Below, piece after piece: positions 1-13,149 of a stretch of 64,000 nucleotides of DNA (positions are counted from its first letter, which is position 1; each line of letters opens with the position of its first letter). A model generated the notes under the pieces. The model ran no database searches. It was given only the letters and a program-made list of their open reading frames with translations, and was not told the origin of the DNA. This DNA comes from Cryptomeria japonica (Eukaryota; Streptophyta; Pinopsida; Cupressales; Cupressaceae), in NCBI RefSeq assembly GCF_030272615.1, contig NC_081411.1, positions 185,488,449 through 185,552,448 on the forward strand, written 5' to 3'. Made by a program: the position numbers and the translations under genes.

Positions 1-581
1 CATCAACAACGTTACAGATTATCATTTATAATCCATGAGGATGAACTAGAAAGCAGAAATAAGGATGATAAATTAGGATGACATAACTAGAGAGCAGAAA
101 TGAGAGGATAGAGCTGACTGATGGGATTAAGTTAAAGCAGGGGAAGGAAGGATTCTAGAACCTCCAAGAGAGGGAAAAAAATTGAAAATGATTCTTATAT
201 TCGTATTAATAGTCAATTTTATTTATTTATATGCCCAGCAAAGTTTACTATTCATTTATCATTATTTTCAACCTAAAAATTATTCTTTTAGATACAAAAT
301 TTAATCTCATTAAAAAAAAAAATAGATGTTACCGTTGTGCGTCAAATGGTAGAGCTAACTTTAATAACAATGTAAAACAACAATTAGTAGAGCCATTTTT
401 TAGCATGTCTAATTACAATATACGAAATAACTGATGTAATTTCTAAAAAAGGAGTCCGATATGAAACGTACATTCTGATATTTCAGATTACGTAGTAATA
501 CTTGGTAATAACTAGTGATCTCTTTTTTAATAGAAAGTAATTGACTTACTTCATTGTCAAGAAATATGACATAAATACAAA

Positions 582-703
582 AGCTTAAGAAGCACGGGAT
601 AAACAGAAACTTGCACGAAAAATTTTCTTCTTTGCTGCAAAAAGCTTCAGAACCACGGGATAAAAAGAAACTTACACGAATATTTTTGTTCCTTGCTGAA
701 ATA
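582..703 (-). repeat. 61 bp tandem duplication over the exon 2 donor of ANK-1
   Basis: Two adjacent copies, 582-642 and 643-703, each run from AGCTT through an ACGGGATAAA core to TTTGCTG or CCTTGCTG. On the minus strand each copy contains the end of ankyrin exon 2 and its GTAAGT-like donor, so the splice site exists twice. The left copy has drifted at the donor (GTGCAAG). The paralogue at 14494-14530 has one copy. Confidence 0.75.
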
Positions 704-1356
704 TGTAGAGGTGTATCTCCACTTTCCAATGCCCCTATCTTTGAAGAAGAAAAATTTATTTTGATTTGAGGCATTTCATATCCCTGGTTAAAGCTTATTG
801 CAATATTCATGGATTTGTTTCCACCAGTTTCCACGGACTCTATTTCAACACCCTGATTGCATCTTACTGCAATATGAACAGCTTTGTTCCCTCCACTTTC
901 TAGGGGCTCTAACTTTGCAGAATGTTCTTTTCCTTCAACAGGATGAGAATTTATATATGGAGGCTTTTCAAGTCCCTGGTTCACTATGTCTAATAAACAT
1001 ACCGTTTAATTCAAGCAATCAACATTTCTCACTTGGCTAAGTCGGGCAGCTAAGTGCAACACATTCATTCCATAACTATTTGGTATTTCAATAGCATCTG
1101 GCTGCCACTTTATCAACTCTTTTATTGCTTCTAGATGCCCCAATTTCACTACCATACAAAGCGGTGTTTTGTGGTTGTCATTAACACAATAGCATAGTTC
1201 GGGTTGAAACTCTATTAATTGGCTCATTATATGTATGTAGCTTCTCCCTGGTAGCTACATGCAAGCCTGTATCACCATTTGTGCTTTTCATGGATTAACT
1301 CTCTTGCTTCTAGTAAGCCTAATAAATGCTTCACCAGATATGTAAAACAGACATCC

Positions 1357-1848
1357 TGTTGGAAAGAGAGGCAGAGGATATAGAAACAAAACAAATTATA
1401 AATAGACTATAATAGAGACAAGACAGAAAAATGAGCTTTATAGCTATGAAAACTTCATATATATTCATACATAAAAGATATACAATATGATTTAAAATAG
1501 AGCTGCTACTCTTTCCAATCTAATGCATCAAAACAGCTCCCCAGTTCTGATTTTTTGTTACTGTAGCCACATCATCTACTCTATATTTTTCATACTCTAT
1601 TTTTTTCTGTGTTGCTCTCCCAGCATTACCTCTTCTACAATACTTCTTACAAATTAACTTTATATTTAGTTCAAGTCCATTTACTACTGTCTTGTATGTA
1701 CATCAAAAAGATTGCAATCAATATTTTTAATTCAAAAAACTTTCATGTTTGGAGTAAGAAGGAAGGCATGGGCATGGTAAAGTTGAGTATATGGGATGGA
1801 CAGTAGTCTACGGAAGAGTAGGTGGGCAGTTGAAGATTAATTTCAATA
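1357..1848 (-). repeat. Copia-1 3' LTR
   Basis: A 492 bp terminal repeat. Read on the minus strand it begins TATTGAAATTAATC directly after the polypurine tract and ends CCAACA at the target duplication. It is highly similar to 6244-6811 apart from a length difference. Confidence 0.92.
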
Positions 1849-4800
1849 CTCCCCCTTAATCGCAACTGCCATCTATAATACCCAAGTTGTTTCGTTGATG
1901 CACAAAACTTTCATTTCCCAATGGTTTGGTGAAGATATCAGCAAATTGGTCTTCTGACTTGCAATGTTCCAAAATTATTTCTCCATTGTTGATCAGCTCC
2001 TTGATGAAGTGATACCTTATGTCTATATGCTTGCTCCTTTTGTGAAATACTGGATTTTTTGATAATGCTATAGCTGAGTTATTGCCACAATATATCTTTG
2101 TTGCACTTTCTTGTTCATACCTCAATTCTTTCAACATTCTTCTCATCCAAACGGCTTGACACGCTACCCCTGTAGCTACTACATACTCTGCTTCAGTTGA
2201 TGAAAGAGTTACAATTGGTTGTTTCTTTGAAGCCCATGATACTACACCTAATCCAAAATGAAAAGCATATCCTGAAGTTCTCTTCCTATCATCTATGCTA
2301 CCAGCACAATCACTATCCCTGTATCCTATCAGCTTGAAATCATTTGACATTGAGTAAAATATTCCATAATTCTTTGTTCCACTAACATATTTCAAAATTC
2401 TTTTTCTAGCATTCCAATGTGTAACTTTTGGAGACTCCATGAACCTTGAAATGAGACTAACTCCAAACATTATATCAGGCCTTGTGGCTATTAGATACAT
2501 GAGACTACCAACAAGTTTTTTATACAAAGTTGGATTTACATTAGCTCCTTTGTCATTTTTACTCAACTTCAAACCTATCACTATTGGTGTTTGTGCTGAT
2601 TTGCAATTCATCATATTAAACCTCTTCAAATTATCATTTGCATACTTAGATTGTGAAATGAAAATACCTTTATCATTTTGACTTACTTCAATTCCAAGAA
2701 AATATCTCATTAACCCCAAATCAGTCATCTCAAATTCTTTCTTCATAGCTGATTTGAACATGCCAATTGAAAGATCACCAGTGAATATCAAGTCATCAAC
2801 ATATAAACAAACAATTATGATCTCACCTTGCTCATTCATCTTGGTATACAATGTAGGCTCACTGAGCTGCACCTATTGAATCCATTTTGTAAAAGATAAC
2901 TATCAATTCTACTATACCATGCTCTTGGGGCTTGTTTGAGTCCATAAAGGGCCTTCTTGAGCTTGTAAACCTTCTTTTCATGACCCAAAATCTCATATCC
3001 GGGTGGCTGGTCCACATAGACTTCTTCTTCTAAAATACAATTTAAGAAAGCTGATTTCACATCCATTTGATATATTGCCCACTTGTTTTGAGCTGCTATG
3101 ACTAGTATTGTTCTCACGGTGTCTAAGCGGGCAACCGGTGCAACTATCTCATTGTAGTCTACCTCGGGTTGTTGTGAATAACCTTTTGCCACCAACCTTT
3201 CCTTATGTTTTTGCACATCTCCATTCGCATTCAATTTGGTTTTATAAACCCACTTCACTCCTAACACCTCTTTTCCTTGTAGAAGACTAACTAACTCCCA
3301 TGTTTCATTCTTTTCAATTGCTTCAATTTCTTCATCCATTGCTTGCACCCATTTTTGTTCCTTAATAGGTTCTTCAAAATGAATTGGATCATCTACATGC
3401 GAGTATAAAGCGAAAAGAGAAGTCTGGCCTACATTATTTTCACCTTCATTTTGTTCATAAATATCTGTTAAACTTCTGATTTTTTGTCTCCTCAAGCTTA
3501 CTAATGTAGGATTGGACATGTCACTTGAATTTGTTGAATGTGGGCTTGATGGTCCAGCACCAAGACTGCCAATTGAAGATGGTGTTAATTGCACATTTGA
3601 TGGAGTATTTGCTTGAGTGTGTGGGGCTGTCCTTACACTTGATGGTGTCATTTGTTGTCCACTTTGTTGACCTTGAATAGCTATAGGAGGAGTCACATTT
3701 GAACGAGTACTTGCTGATATAAAATCTTCATTTTCTTCTTGTGGTATGTTGGCTGCAATATTGATTGTTTTGTCCAAAGTTCCATCCCATGATTCATCTT
3801 CTACGAACTGCACATCTCTACTGATTATAACCTTTTTGTTGATTGGATTGTATAACTTGTATGCCTTTGACTCATCACTATATCCCACAAATATACATTT
3901 TTCTCCTTTGTTGTCCAACTTTCTTCTCAACTCATTTGGCACATGTGCATATGCCACACATCCAAATACTCTCATATGAGAAACATTATGTTTTCTTCCA
4001 CTCCATGCTTCTTCCAGAATCATATTGATAACACTTTTAGTAGGAGATCTATTAATTATATATGCTGCACATGCTACTGCTTCAGCCCAATGCTCATTTG
4101 ACAAATGTTTTGCCTTCAACATGCTTCTTCCCATTTCCATTATTGTTCTATTTTTCCTTTCAGCGACACCATTTTGTTGTGGGGTATACCTTGCAGTAAA
4201 TTGTTTATGGATTCCATGGTCTTTGCAAAATCTTATGAAGTCATTTGAGATATATTCACCTCCTCTATCTATTCTCAATGCTTTGATGTAGTGCCCACTT
4301 TGTTTCTCAACAAGAACCTTGAATTGATGGAAAGAATGAAACACCTCATGCTTATGTTTTAGAAAGTAGACCCATATTTTTCTTGTGAAGTCATCAATGA
4401 ATGTCAAGAAGTAGTAGCTCCCACCAATGGAAGGTGTTTGCATTGGTCCACACAAATCTGAATGAATAATCTCTAATGGTTTGTTTGCACAAATTGACTT
4501 TCCAACTGGAAATGATTCTCTATGTTGTTTACCCAAAATACATCCTTCACATATTCTATCTAGTTTTCTATTAGTGGCAACCCCATCACCATTTTCTTCT
4601 TGTGCAATAAGTTTAAGTTTCCAAAGTTTAGATGCCCAAATCTTAGGTGCCATAACCAATTTTCATCTTTAATTTCAGCTTGATAAACTACTTGGAGAAC
4701 TGCTGCAACTTTTCCTTCATGCACTCATGGATTCATTGTGTTATATTCTTGAGAAAAATCTACTTTCAAATTTGGTTTTATCCTCAGGGGAAACATTCTA

Positions 4801-6243
4801 TTGCTTGTCATTTGGACTTTTGCTATGAGCTGATTGCTTGGAAATTTGTCTAAAATTGTGCATTCTTTGTTCTTGAAATAGACTCTATACCTTTTTTGAA
4901 TGAGCTGCCCTATACTCATTAAGTTATGTTTCAGTCCAGGAACAAAATAGACATCTGAAATATACTTTTTCTCCCCCATTTTGGTTAGAATGTTGACACT
5001 ACCTTTACCCATAACTGAAACTTTATTGTCATTTCCCAATGTTACATCTGATTTTACACTCTCATCCAAACTAGAAAACATTTCCAAATTTCCAGTCATA
5101 TGATTGTTACAACCCGAGTCTAAAAACCATATATCTTTCTCACTTTCTTGTGCAACATTATAAGCTATGAACATGTTGTCCTGAGTTTGATTTTCCTTGG
5201 TAAAATTTGCACTTTGTTGTCTAGAATCATATTGCTTCTTTCTACATTCATTTATGCAATGCCCAAATTTCTTGCAATAATGACATTGGACTGAGGATTT
5301 GTCATACCTTTGGCTTTGGGGCTGATTTTGAATTGATGTTTGATAGTTGCCTCTTCCACTTGATCTTGATGGGTTGCTTCCTCTTCCACTTGAGTTTGAG
5401 GGGCTGCCTCTTCCACCTCTATATGAATTTCTTCCTCTACCTCTGAAATTTGTTCTTCCCCTGCCTCTACCATTGCTGATTGAAACTTGTGTCTTGAATG
5501 CATGCTCCAAATTTGAATTTGTTGACCTGCTTAGTCTATGCTCATGAGAAATGAGTGAAGCATGAAGCTCATCCACTGAAAAATGTGAGAGATTCTTTGT
5601 CTCTTCTATGGCCACCACAATAGATTCAAATCTTGTAGGCAAACTTCTCAAAACCTTTTCAACCACTTTTCTTTCTTCAAGGTTTTCACCATGAGATCTG
5701 ATTTGGTTTACCAATCCAATGATTTGAGTGAAAAATGAGTCTATTGTATCTGATTCTTTCATGTAGATGGTCTCAAAATCCCTTCTTAACATTTGCAATT
5801 TAGCTATTTTTACCTTTTCCATTCCTTGATAGGTTGTTTGAAGAATGTCCCATGCTTGCTTGGACTTTGTTGCTGCTTGAATCCTTGGAAAAATGCTTTC
5901 ATTCACTCCTTGAAAGATGAGGAAGAGGGCTTTTGAGTCTTTCTTTTTTTTTTTTTCCTTCAATAAGTCTTTCTCTACTTGAGTTAATGCATTATATGCT
6001 ATTGCATCTACTAGTTCTTGGTAGCCATTTTCAACAAACTCCCATAAATCCTATGCACAAAATAATGTCTTCATTGTGATTGCCCAATAATCATAATTTT
6101 TCTCATTAAACTGTGGGATCTGTGGATTTGTCAAACTTGTGCTTGGAGCTGCCATTATAGACTGTGAAAAACCCTTCTATCTCTTGGAAAAAATTCCCCA
6201 GTCACTTCACCCAATAACCTTTAACCTTCAGCTCTGATACCAT

Positions 6244-6811
6244 TGCCGGAAAGAGAGGCAGAGGATATAGAAACAAAACAAATTATAAATAGACTATAAT
6301 AGAGACAAGATAGAAAAATGAGCTTTATAGCTATGAACACTTCATATATATTCATACATAAAAGATATACAATCTGATTTAAAACAGAGCTGCTGCTCTT
6401 TCCAATCTAATGCATCAAAACAGCTCCCCAGTTCTGATTTTATGTTACTACAGCCACATCATCTACTCTGTATTTTTCATACTCTGTTTTTTTTCTGTGT
6501 TGCTCTCCTAGCATTACCTCTTCTACAATACTTCTTACAAATTAACTTTTTGTATTAAAATAATACAGCTTCTAGACTCTTCTACAAATTCTAGAAGAAG
6601 AAGAAGAAAACTAAATAGTAAATTCTATTTAGTTCAAGTCCATTTACTACTGTCTTGTATGTACATCAAAAAGATTGCAATCAATATTTTTAATTCAAAA
6701 AGCTGTCATGTTTGGAGTAAGAAGGAAGGCATGAGCATGGTAAAGTTGAGTATATGGGATGGACAGTAGTCTACGGAAGAGTAGGTGGCCAGTTGAAGAT
6801 TAATTTCAATA
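6244..6811 (-). repeat. Copia-1 5' LTR
   Basis: A 568 bp terminal repeat flanked on the outside by target duplication CATCC (6812-6816) and on the inside by the initiator-Met tRNA-type primer-binding site. The match with 1357-1848 covers nearly the whole length. The extra length is an AT-rich block with an AGAAGAAGAAG run. Confidence 0.92.
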
Positions 6812-7987
6812 CATCCAAGATCATTGTCAAGTGACATTTTTTCTATAAAATAAATAGTTAAAATAAAGAAGTTGGTCTTATCATTAAATTTGATATTGTT
6901 CAAGAATGGCTATTTTATCTTAGTTAAAGTGATACACAGCTCAACTAAAACAAGAACCTATACAGCTCTAATCTCTTATAAAGAAAAGAATAGAGAAACA
7001 CATGAAGGATAAAACAACTAAAAGTTAAATTTTAGGAAAATAAAATAATATGTAAGGAATACAACACAAAACAATAATTAACTCCACGGAAATAGAAATT
7101 AATCAAGTATAAAAATGGCTATTAAATTTTTTGAATATGTTAAATATCTATTATAATTATTTATAATATATAAGAGATAATGACCCTTTGTGCATTCTAA
7201 AGGCTGGATAGCTGTTTGCACACACACACACAAAAAGAAAATAAAATCGATTTAAAAAAGGCAAAAACATTAGAAGCTGGGACCCACATAGATTTAAAGA
7301 ATGTACATTGAATATGGATCTAAAATTGATTTCTGAAATCATATGATATATTTGACAATATGCAGCTTATTTTCAAACTTCTTTTTATTCCATAGCTTAG
7401 TGACAATTGTTATACAATAGCTACTCCACTAAAATAAAAAAGATTCTAAATTATCTTTTTCCCATATAAACACTCTAATTTAATTGAGAAAGTATAAATT
7501 ACACATATTATAAGGCCTCCATTCCCATTGATTATTACAACGTATAAACAGTTTTGTCCCTGCAATGTCTTTTGGCGTATACTTGCTGGATGTGCTTCAA
7601 AGAGTACCTTCACTGTATCTAAATCGCCACTCTCGTAAGCTTTGAACAGAGCCGTTTATCCAGCCTTGTTGCAGACATCCACACCACTTTCTTTTGATTC
7701 GAGTAGAATCTCTACAACTTTGGAGAAACCTCCCTTAGCAGCCAAATGCAACGCAATATTTCCTTGGGCATTTGTAGCTTCACAAGTTCACGATTAAATT
7801 GCAAGAGCTGTTGAATGAAAGGTAGATTTCCTGCACTAACAGCCAAATGGAGAAGAATATTTCCCCTTCTAGGTGTACTACTGTTGAGAGCTACTTCAAG
7901 TTGGGAACTTTTGATTACTGTTCCAAGACATATTGCAGCATTGTACACGCTGCGATCGAACCCTCCGCTGGGCTGTTGAATTGCCGT

Positions 7988-8362
7988 GGCAAATTTTTGC
8001 TATTGCTGCCTTCAACACCAGCTAGCCCATATCATTATTAGATCCCAAAGACGTCAATCAGAATACACGGTAAGGAGGAAAAAGTTGTTCTAATGCGGGG
8101 TGATTGGTATACTTCTATAGAAAGAGAGGAAGTGACAACGAGCATTCCACTGTAAAAGATGATGCGTGATACCATACTTTAATGGAAAAACAAGAATTAT
8201 ATTAAAGAAATTCTGTTTACCTAATATCGTGCGTTGATGACACAAAATTAAGCGCATATTACAGCTCCAAAGCATGCTGATGGAGATGTTATTCTATTTT
8301 TAAAGTATTTTGACACTGCTGATAAGATTAGCTAGAAAGCATTGTACGATGCATCATTTTGG
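7988..8362 (-). promoter_or_regulatory. Ankyrin-family 5' flank (ANK-1)
   Basis: This stretch upstream of the lost ANK-1 start is clearly homologous to the 5' flanks of ANK-2 (16153-16530) and ANK-3. Similarity stops near 8362, just after the shared word GTACGATGC. It contains an AT-rich TATA-like patch (TTTTTAAAGTATTTTGACACTG, read in two pieces on the plus strand). The conserved 375 bp is inferred to include the promoter and 5' leader. No transcript start can be placed from sequence alone. Confidence 0.4.
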
Positions 8363-8884
8363 TTGTTTAGTATAGAAGGTTTATGATAAAAAAGTGGTTG
8401 TTTGTATATAAGGTTTATTTAAATAAAGGTTTTTAAAATATTAATTTAAAAATATAAAGTAAAAATAAGAAATTGAAGCATGCATATTAGTTCATTGAGG
8501 TAGTGAAAGAGGATCTTTGGTATTCAAATTTCTTTTGAAAATTTATATAAACTAAGGATTTAAGGTCTCCCCGCATCTTGTGGCTCTTGTATAAGCAAAT
8601 GAAGTAATAATAGAAGTCTGTAATTCCTAGTTTACATACTACTAAAGGCTTTGCCATGTAGAGACACAAACCAACCTTTCCATTTTTTAGATGATAGTAA
8701 GAAGCACATCCAACTAATAGATAAACTCTGCTAGCATGGTATAAGAGGCAAGATGATCTAAATATTCCTATTCAAAAGGACTCTTCACAAAGTGCAAGAT
8801 GCACTTCCTTAATGATTGAGAGGATCTCATAAGTCATGTAATTCTTGTGCACCAATATCAATCTAGGTTTGAATTTGTATGTAA

Positions 8885-9480
8885 TTAAGAGAGCTATCAT
8901 TAATATTCTCAAAAGGTTTTTCTAGGTCTTTTTGAGTCCAAATAACCAAGTGGAAGTAGAAGAGTTTAATCCTTACTACTCATAGTACTGCGAAGAGATG
9001 TTGAGAGAAATCAATCTAGAATCTATAGAGAAGGGAAGGAGTGTAATTATTAAAAGCAATATCAAATTTATATTATCAATACTTCCATAGATGTATGTGA
9101 AGTTTGTGCAATATGAAATCATGAATAAAATTTTAAACAAACAAGATATACGAAAGTATCCAACCATTAACTAAAAATTTTTCTTGACTACAGGATTTGT
9201 CAGCATTGTATTTTTAACCCTAGTGAGCACTCAAAATGGATTCCTAATGTAAACTCTCTCTACAAAACCTTTTGTTGTAGGAGCATCCAATTCCATAATC
9301 AATCCTATGCCACCAAAAATAGTAGTATGCAATGGTTTTAGCTCTCTTCATTTTTAGTTGGTGTTTCTTGGAAGTTTTTCTCATACATACTTTCCTAGAT
9401 AATTAATATAAGGTGCAATAAGTGTGAGATGGGTTACTATAATTTATCTTTAACTTTTTTACAAGTGTGACATAATATTT
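8885..9480. repeat. Dispersed repeat D, uninterrupted copy
   Basis: About 600 bp matching, in the same orientation, 21128-21553 followed by 31821-31995. Shared words include CATTAATATTCTC, TAGAATCTATAGAGAAGGGA, CCCTAGTGAGCACTCAAAAT and GTGTGAGATG. No open frame or element signature was recognised. Its main value is as the intact target site of the DNA transposon inserted in the other copy. The host region to its left (8400-8885) is AT-rich with no recognisable feature. Confidence 0.8.
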
Positions 9481-11299
9481 TTTTTATTAAGTGTAAAACA
9501 AGTTTAGAGGGGACCCGTAACCCCTTACAATAGGTTTTTATGGGACCCAAAACCTAGTATACAAGGAAAACACTACCAACAAATTACACAAAGACAACAA
9601 GAAGCCCAAACATAGCAAACATTGGGATCAAAACATTAGAAAATTATCTACACAAGAAAGAAGGTTCAAGCCATCACCTGTTCACCTTAAGAAGTACAAT
9701 AACAATAGGTTTTGAACAAGTTCCAATAACCTTCAAAAAGCTCCAATTTCCTTCTAGATTCTCCACCTTAATATGAGCAAAAAGAAAGAAGACCAAATAA
9801 TATGCGTCTTCAGCAACCATGTAGCCAAGAACATGAGAAAGGGCAGAAACAACATAGAACCTCTCCCATTAAAACTTTCTCCACCTCAATAGGATAGTTC
9901 AAAAATGAAGCTAGGTGGTGTGCAGAGCTACCACTAGACCCCACCACCCCATCAGCTCCATCGATGAGCCTTCACCAAGGAGGCATTTTTTAATGAGTAT
10001 TTGAATCATGGCCACATGGTGAACACACCCTTACCCATAGGAACTAATAGAGGGGAGGGACATTTTTTCACCTTTGGGTCCTAATTGGTCATTTTCCTTC
10101 AAATCTTCATATATTGGACATTTGTGGTCCATTGCTAGCAAACAAGGTATCATAAAAAAGGTGGTTTGGTGTACTCTTTAGTGGTGCCATTTTTTGCATC
10201 ATTTTGGTTGTTGATGCATTATTTTGCTTGTTAAAGCTATTTGTACATTTTGGGCTCCCGAAATCATATCCTTTGACTAGTTTCTCCATTTCTCGCGATT
10301 CTTGTAGCGTTGCAAAGGTCTTTTAGGATACTTTCATTAGATCCATGTATATTTTCTAGATTTTTCCTAGGTGCAACTAATTCTTGATTTTGTGTTTTGA
10401 CACTCTAGTTAATTACTTAGTTGTTTTCGCATTTGGAAATATTTTGTTTGTGTGGTTTAGATTCATTTTTACAACATCATATGTATATACAATATTTTTG
10501 TCCTTATGGATCAATTGAGAACCTTTTGTTAGCACTTCATTTTGTAGACACGTTAGATAAGTTCCACATCATGTATTTTATGGATTTTGCACAAATATTG
10601 TGCCATATTATTGTACTTGCATTCAATTATAAAGTGTCATTGGGGCTTGTGCAGTGCCATTATTATTTTCACATCACAACTTTATCAAGTGACTGTCCCT
10701 CCACAACAAATATGGAATCTTTGGAATTCTTGTCTCATGCATGTGTGTAATTTGGTGCACACCCTTTTCAAAGTTGTCAGTACTATCATTCGGACACTTC
10801 AGATGTTGTATCATCTCTTGCATGCATTTCTTGGTGACACATAGATTCAATGGATCTGTCAAGCTTCTCCGTAGTCTGCATTATGGGGGGTATCATACTA
10901 TTCATGCTCATGCTTCCTTGGCTATGCATGGAGTGAGTGGAGACACTTGCATTCTTTTTTGTGGAGGCAATCTTATATTCCTTAGTTGAACATGGTTCTT
11001 TAGACTAGTAAACCTATATTTTCAACTTGCAATAGTTGAGTAGTGATGGTGAGATCACGCATGCAACTTGCATTAGCTGAGTATGTTGTTGGGGTCACTC
11101 GTGTAAATTCATGTTCCATCTATATTTTCAATCGGATTGATAGATGTTATTGCATTTTTTGTCATTTGATTATTGTTTTAGTAGAGTTGATTGGGGCACT
11201 CATGCATATTGTTGATTTCTTGATCCTAATCATCATCCTTTTCAAAGGAAGCTTTTTATTTATAGCACTATATCAGTCTTCCACGGTTGTCTACAACCT
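9481..11299. other. Non-coding stretch, no gene seen
   Basis: No coding region supported by a family motif was found. The part 9500-9600 contains GGGACCCGTAACCCC and GGGACCCAAAACC words that look repeat-derived. The part 10380-11300 may be the worn interior of the Copia-lineage element whose 3' end lies at 11300-11859, but no protein motif survives. Confidence 0.4.
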
Positions 11300-11859
11300 C
11301 ATTGTTCTTCAGTGACGTTTTTCATGTTTTTATTTTGGGGCATTCTTTTGGAGGCTTCTGAGTCCTTCATGTTTTCATTTTTAGAGAAGATTTTTCTCCC
11401 ATGGGATTTCCCTCCTTTTCTTCATTTATGAGAGATTGTATTAGATTGTAGTTGTACATGGGTACTTGACATATATTTGTTGTTGGGACCCATAATGCAT
11501 CTCATATTGCATAGTTTTACTCCCTAAGTTTCACTTAAGGGGGAGTGTTGGAGTAAATAGTGGTTTACATATTTACATTTACTTAAGTTTCACTTTGGAT
11601 AGCCAACATTTAATATTTCTAGGTGTTTAGGTAAATTCTATATTATTTTATTACCTACATCTAGTATTTTGTGCTCGGTGGTTGTACCTACCCTCACACC
11701 TTATTGGTGCTCCCACTTTTTCCTTTTCTTTATAAGAAAGGCTTATGTACATTACTTCTTACCTCAATACATTTTCTCATTTGGTGGAAGAGCATCTATA
11801 TGTTGCTTCTCTCTTATGTTTTCACGTGTGTTTGTAGATTATCTCCTAGGGTTCTAACA
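11300..11859 (+). mobile_element. Copia-lineage 3' end and LTR (old relic)
   Basis: A polypurine tract (AAGGGGGAG, ending 11545) is followed by an LTR at 11546-11859 that begins TGTTGGAGTAAAT and ends TAACA. The LTR has a TTTATAAGAAAGGC TATA-type box. The 240 bp before the tract matches the pre-tract region of Copia-2 and of the LTRs at 33.0 and 35.0 kb (GAGAGATTG, GTACATGGGTA, GGGACCCAT). No intact coding part is visible; it is an old, broken element. Confidence 0.75.
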
Positions 11860-13000
11860 ACTATTTTACAAAGGTACATTATTGAAGAATTGGGAAAAAT
11901 AAGTAAGAACTTACTTCGGTTAATTGTGATTATCAAACTTTAATGCAATTAAAAAATAACCTAATTCATGGTAGATCGAAAGACATTCAAACTCAACAAT
12001 ATATTTTAAGAGAAAATATCCAATCAAGAGAGATTGACTTGATGTACTAATACACAAATGAGGGCATGTTTGGTGTATTTACAAAGCCTTAGGAAGAAAT
12101 TAAATTTGTAATGTGTAAGGATATGCTAGATGTAATAGATAATCCGTGTCTTTGTGAAAAGATAGAGTATAAATGAATAGTTAGATTAAACATGTATAGA
12201 ATAAGCCATGATAGTTAACTATAATATAACAAGAATCTTCAAGGTTTCCTAGTTAAATGATCAAATATCAAATAAGTTTCAACTAACTTTCATATTTCAT
12301 TGCATATTTAAAGATGTTTTATCTAAGTATGATGTACTTATTTGAAACTATATATTATAATCTTCATGCATTCAATAATAAGTGTTCCATATCAAAAAAA
12401 TTGGTTGAAAAAGTGCCACAAAATAATATGACAATAAAACACTATTTCTTTGTTTTGAATGCAAAATTAAAACAAAATTTCTACAAAAATATAGAAACTA
12501 GCTTGATAGTGAAGTGAGCCAAATGCTTCCTACACAATAAAATTGTTTTATCTTATATACTTTAAAATACTTTTCCTAATTTTTCATTCATTAAATTAAG
12601 GTTGCATACATAAATGACTTAAAAAATTCATTTAATTTTTTTTAATATTGTCTAAATCGTATAATTGTATCATCCAAAAAAATTATAATATCTTGTATTT
12701 TTTAAAGAAATGGCTACATTTACCAATCTGCAAAATTGATATTAAAATCAATTAGATAGCTTGCTCTAAATTGAATTAGAAGTACAGACTAAAAAAATGT
12801 AGTGGGGAATTGATAAATGATAGTTAGAACTTAGCATCTATATACAAGTTATGTCCCCAACAATTTGAGGACAATATTGCAGTGATCTCTTGAATGATCA
12901 ACAAACAAACTTCCTTTTTTGCAATGATAGAGAATATTTTCACAATAATAAGCAAGCATTCAATTTATTAGACTTCAATACAAACAAAACTACATAAAAA
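11860..13000. other. AT-rich intergenic stretch
   Basis: No gene, repeat pair or element terminus was recognised here. Short runs of A and T dominate. The end of the stretch is probably the 3' flank of ANK-2. Confidence 0.4.
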
Positions 13001-13149
13001 TAAGAAACTACAGTAGATTGCAGCTGGAAGCTTCAAAGTTCAAGTCTTCAGAACTCCAGAAAGAAACTTTAACGAACTTTCAAAAGCAGTTTCCTCAAAC
13101 CTTAATCACCACAGCCAAGACATACAATAAAATGATTTGGAGATTGCAC

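Larger units (their letters stand above)
1357..6811 (-). mobile_element. Copia-1: Ty1/Copia LTR retrotransposon in ANK-1 intron 1
   Basis: The element lies on the minus strand with LTRs at 6244-6811 (5') and 1357-1848 (3'). A 5 bp target duplication, CATCC, stands at 1352-1356 and 6812-6816. The primer-binding site (TGGTATCAGAGC read on the minus strand, 6231-6242) follows the 5' LTR, and a purine tract (AAGGGGGAG) precedes the 3' LTR. Internal parts in Copia order are gag with a CCHC knuckle (CHYCKKFGHCINEC), protease (FLDSGCNNHMTG), integrase (HSDLCGP, FIDDFTRKIWVYFL), reverse transcriptase (YVDDLIFTG) and RNase H. It is broken in a few places but otherwise nearly full length. LTR sequence is still very similar, suggesting moderate to young age, although the two LTRs differ in length. 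Confidence 0.95.
409..7987 (-). pseudogene. ANK-1: broken ankyrin-repeat/PGG gene (exons 1 and 2)
   Basis: This is a paralogue of the three-exon ankyrin gene at 13150-16152. Exon 1 lies at about 7517-7987 and exon 2 at about 697-1345. Exon 3, which should carry the PGG membrane domain, would lie left of the window; the homologous intron 2 fills about 230-690. Ankyrin signatures are visible, such as NILLHLAVSAGNLPFIQQLL in exon 1 and LCMVVKLGHLEAIKEL in exon 2. The copy is dead. The start codon position reads ACG (7985-7987) where the paralogue has ATG. One base is missing near 7785. An in-frame stop follows further into exon 1. The exon 1 donor is GC instead of GT, the exon 2 acceptor AG is lost, and exon 2 has a frameshift and an in-frame stop near 1006. 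A Copia element (1357-6811) sits at the 3' end of intron 1. I am confident it is a pseudogene; its former role (ACD6-like membrane ankyrin protein) is inferred from the family. Confidence 0.88.

Noticed and set aside
10421-11315. Several overlapping 80-110 codon frames
   Set aside because: Low-complexity hydrophobic composition and no motif; likely chance frames in the worn interior of a Copia-lineage relic.
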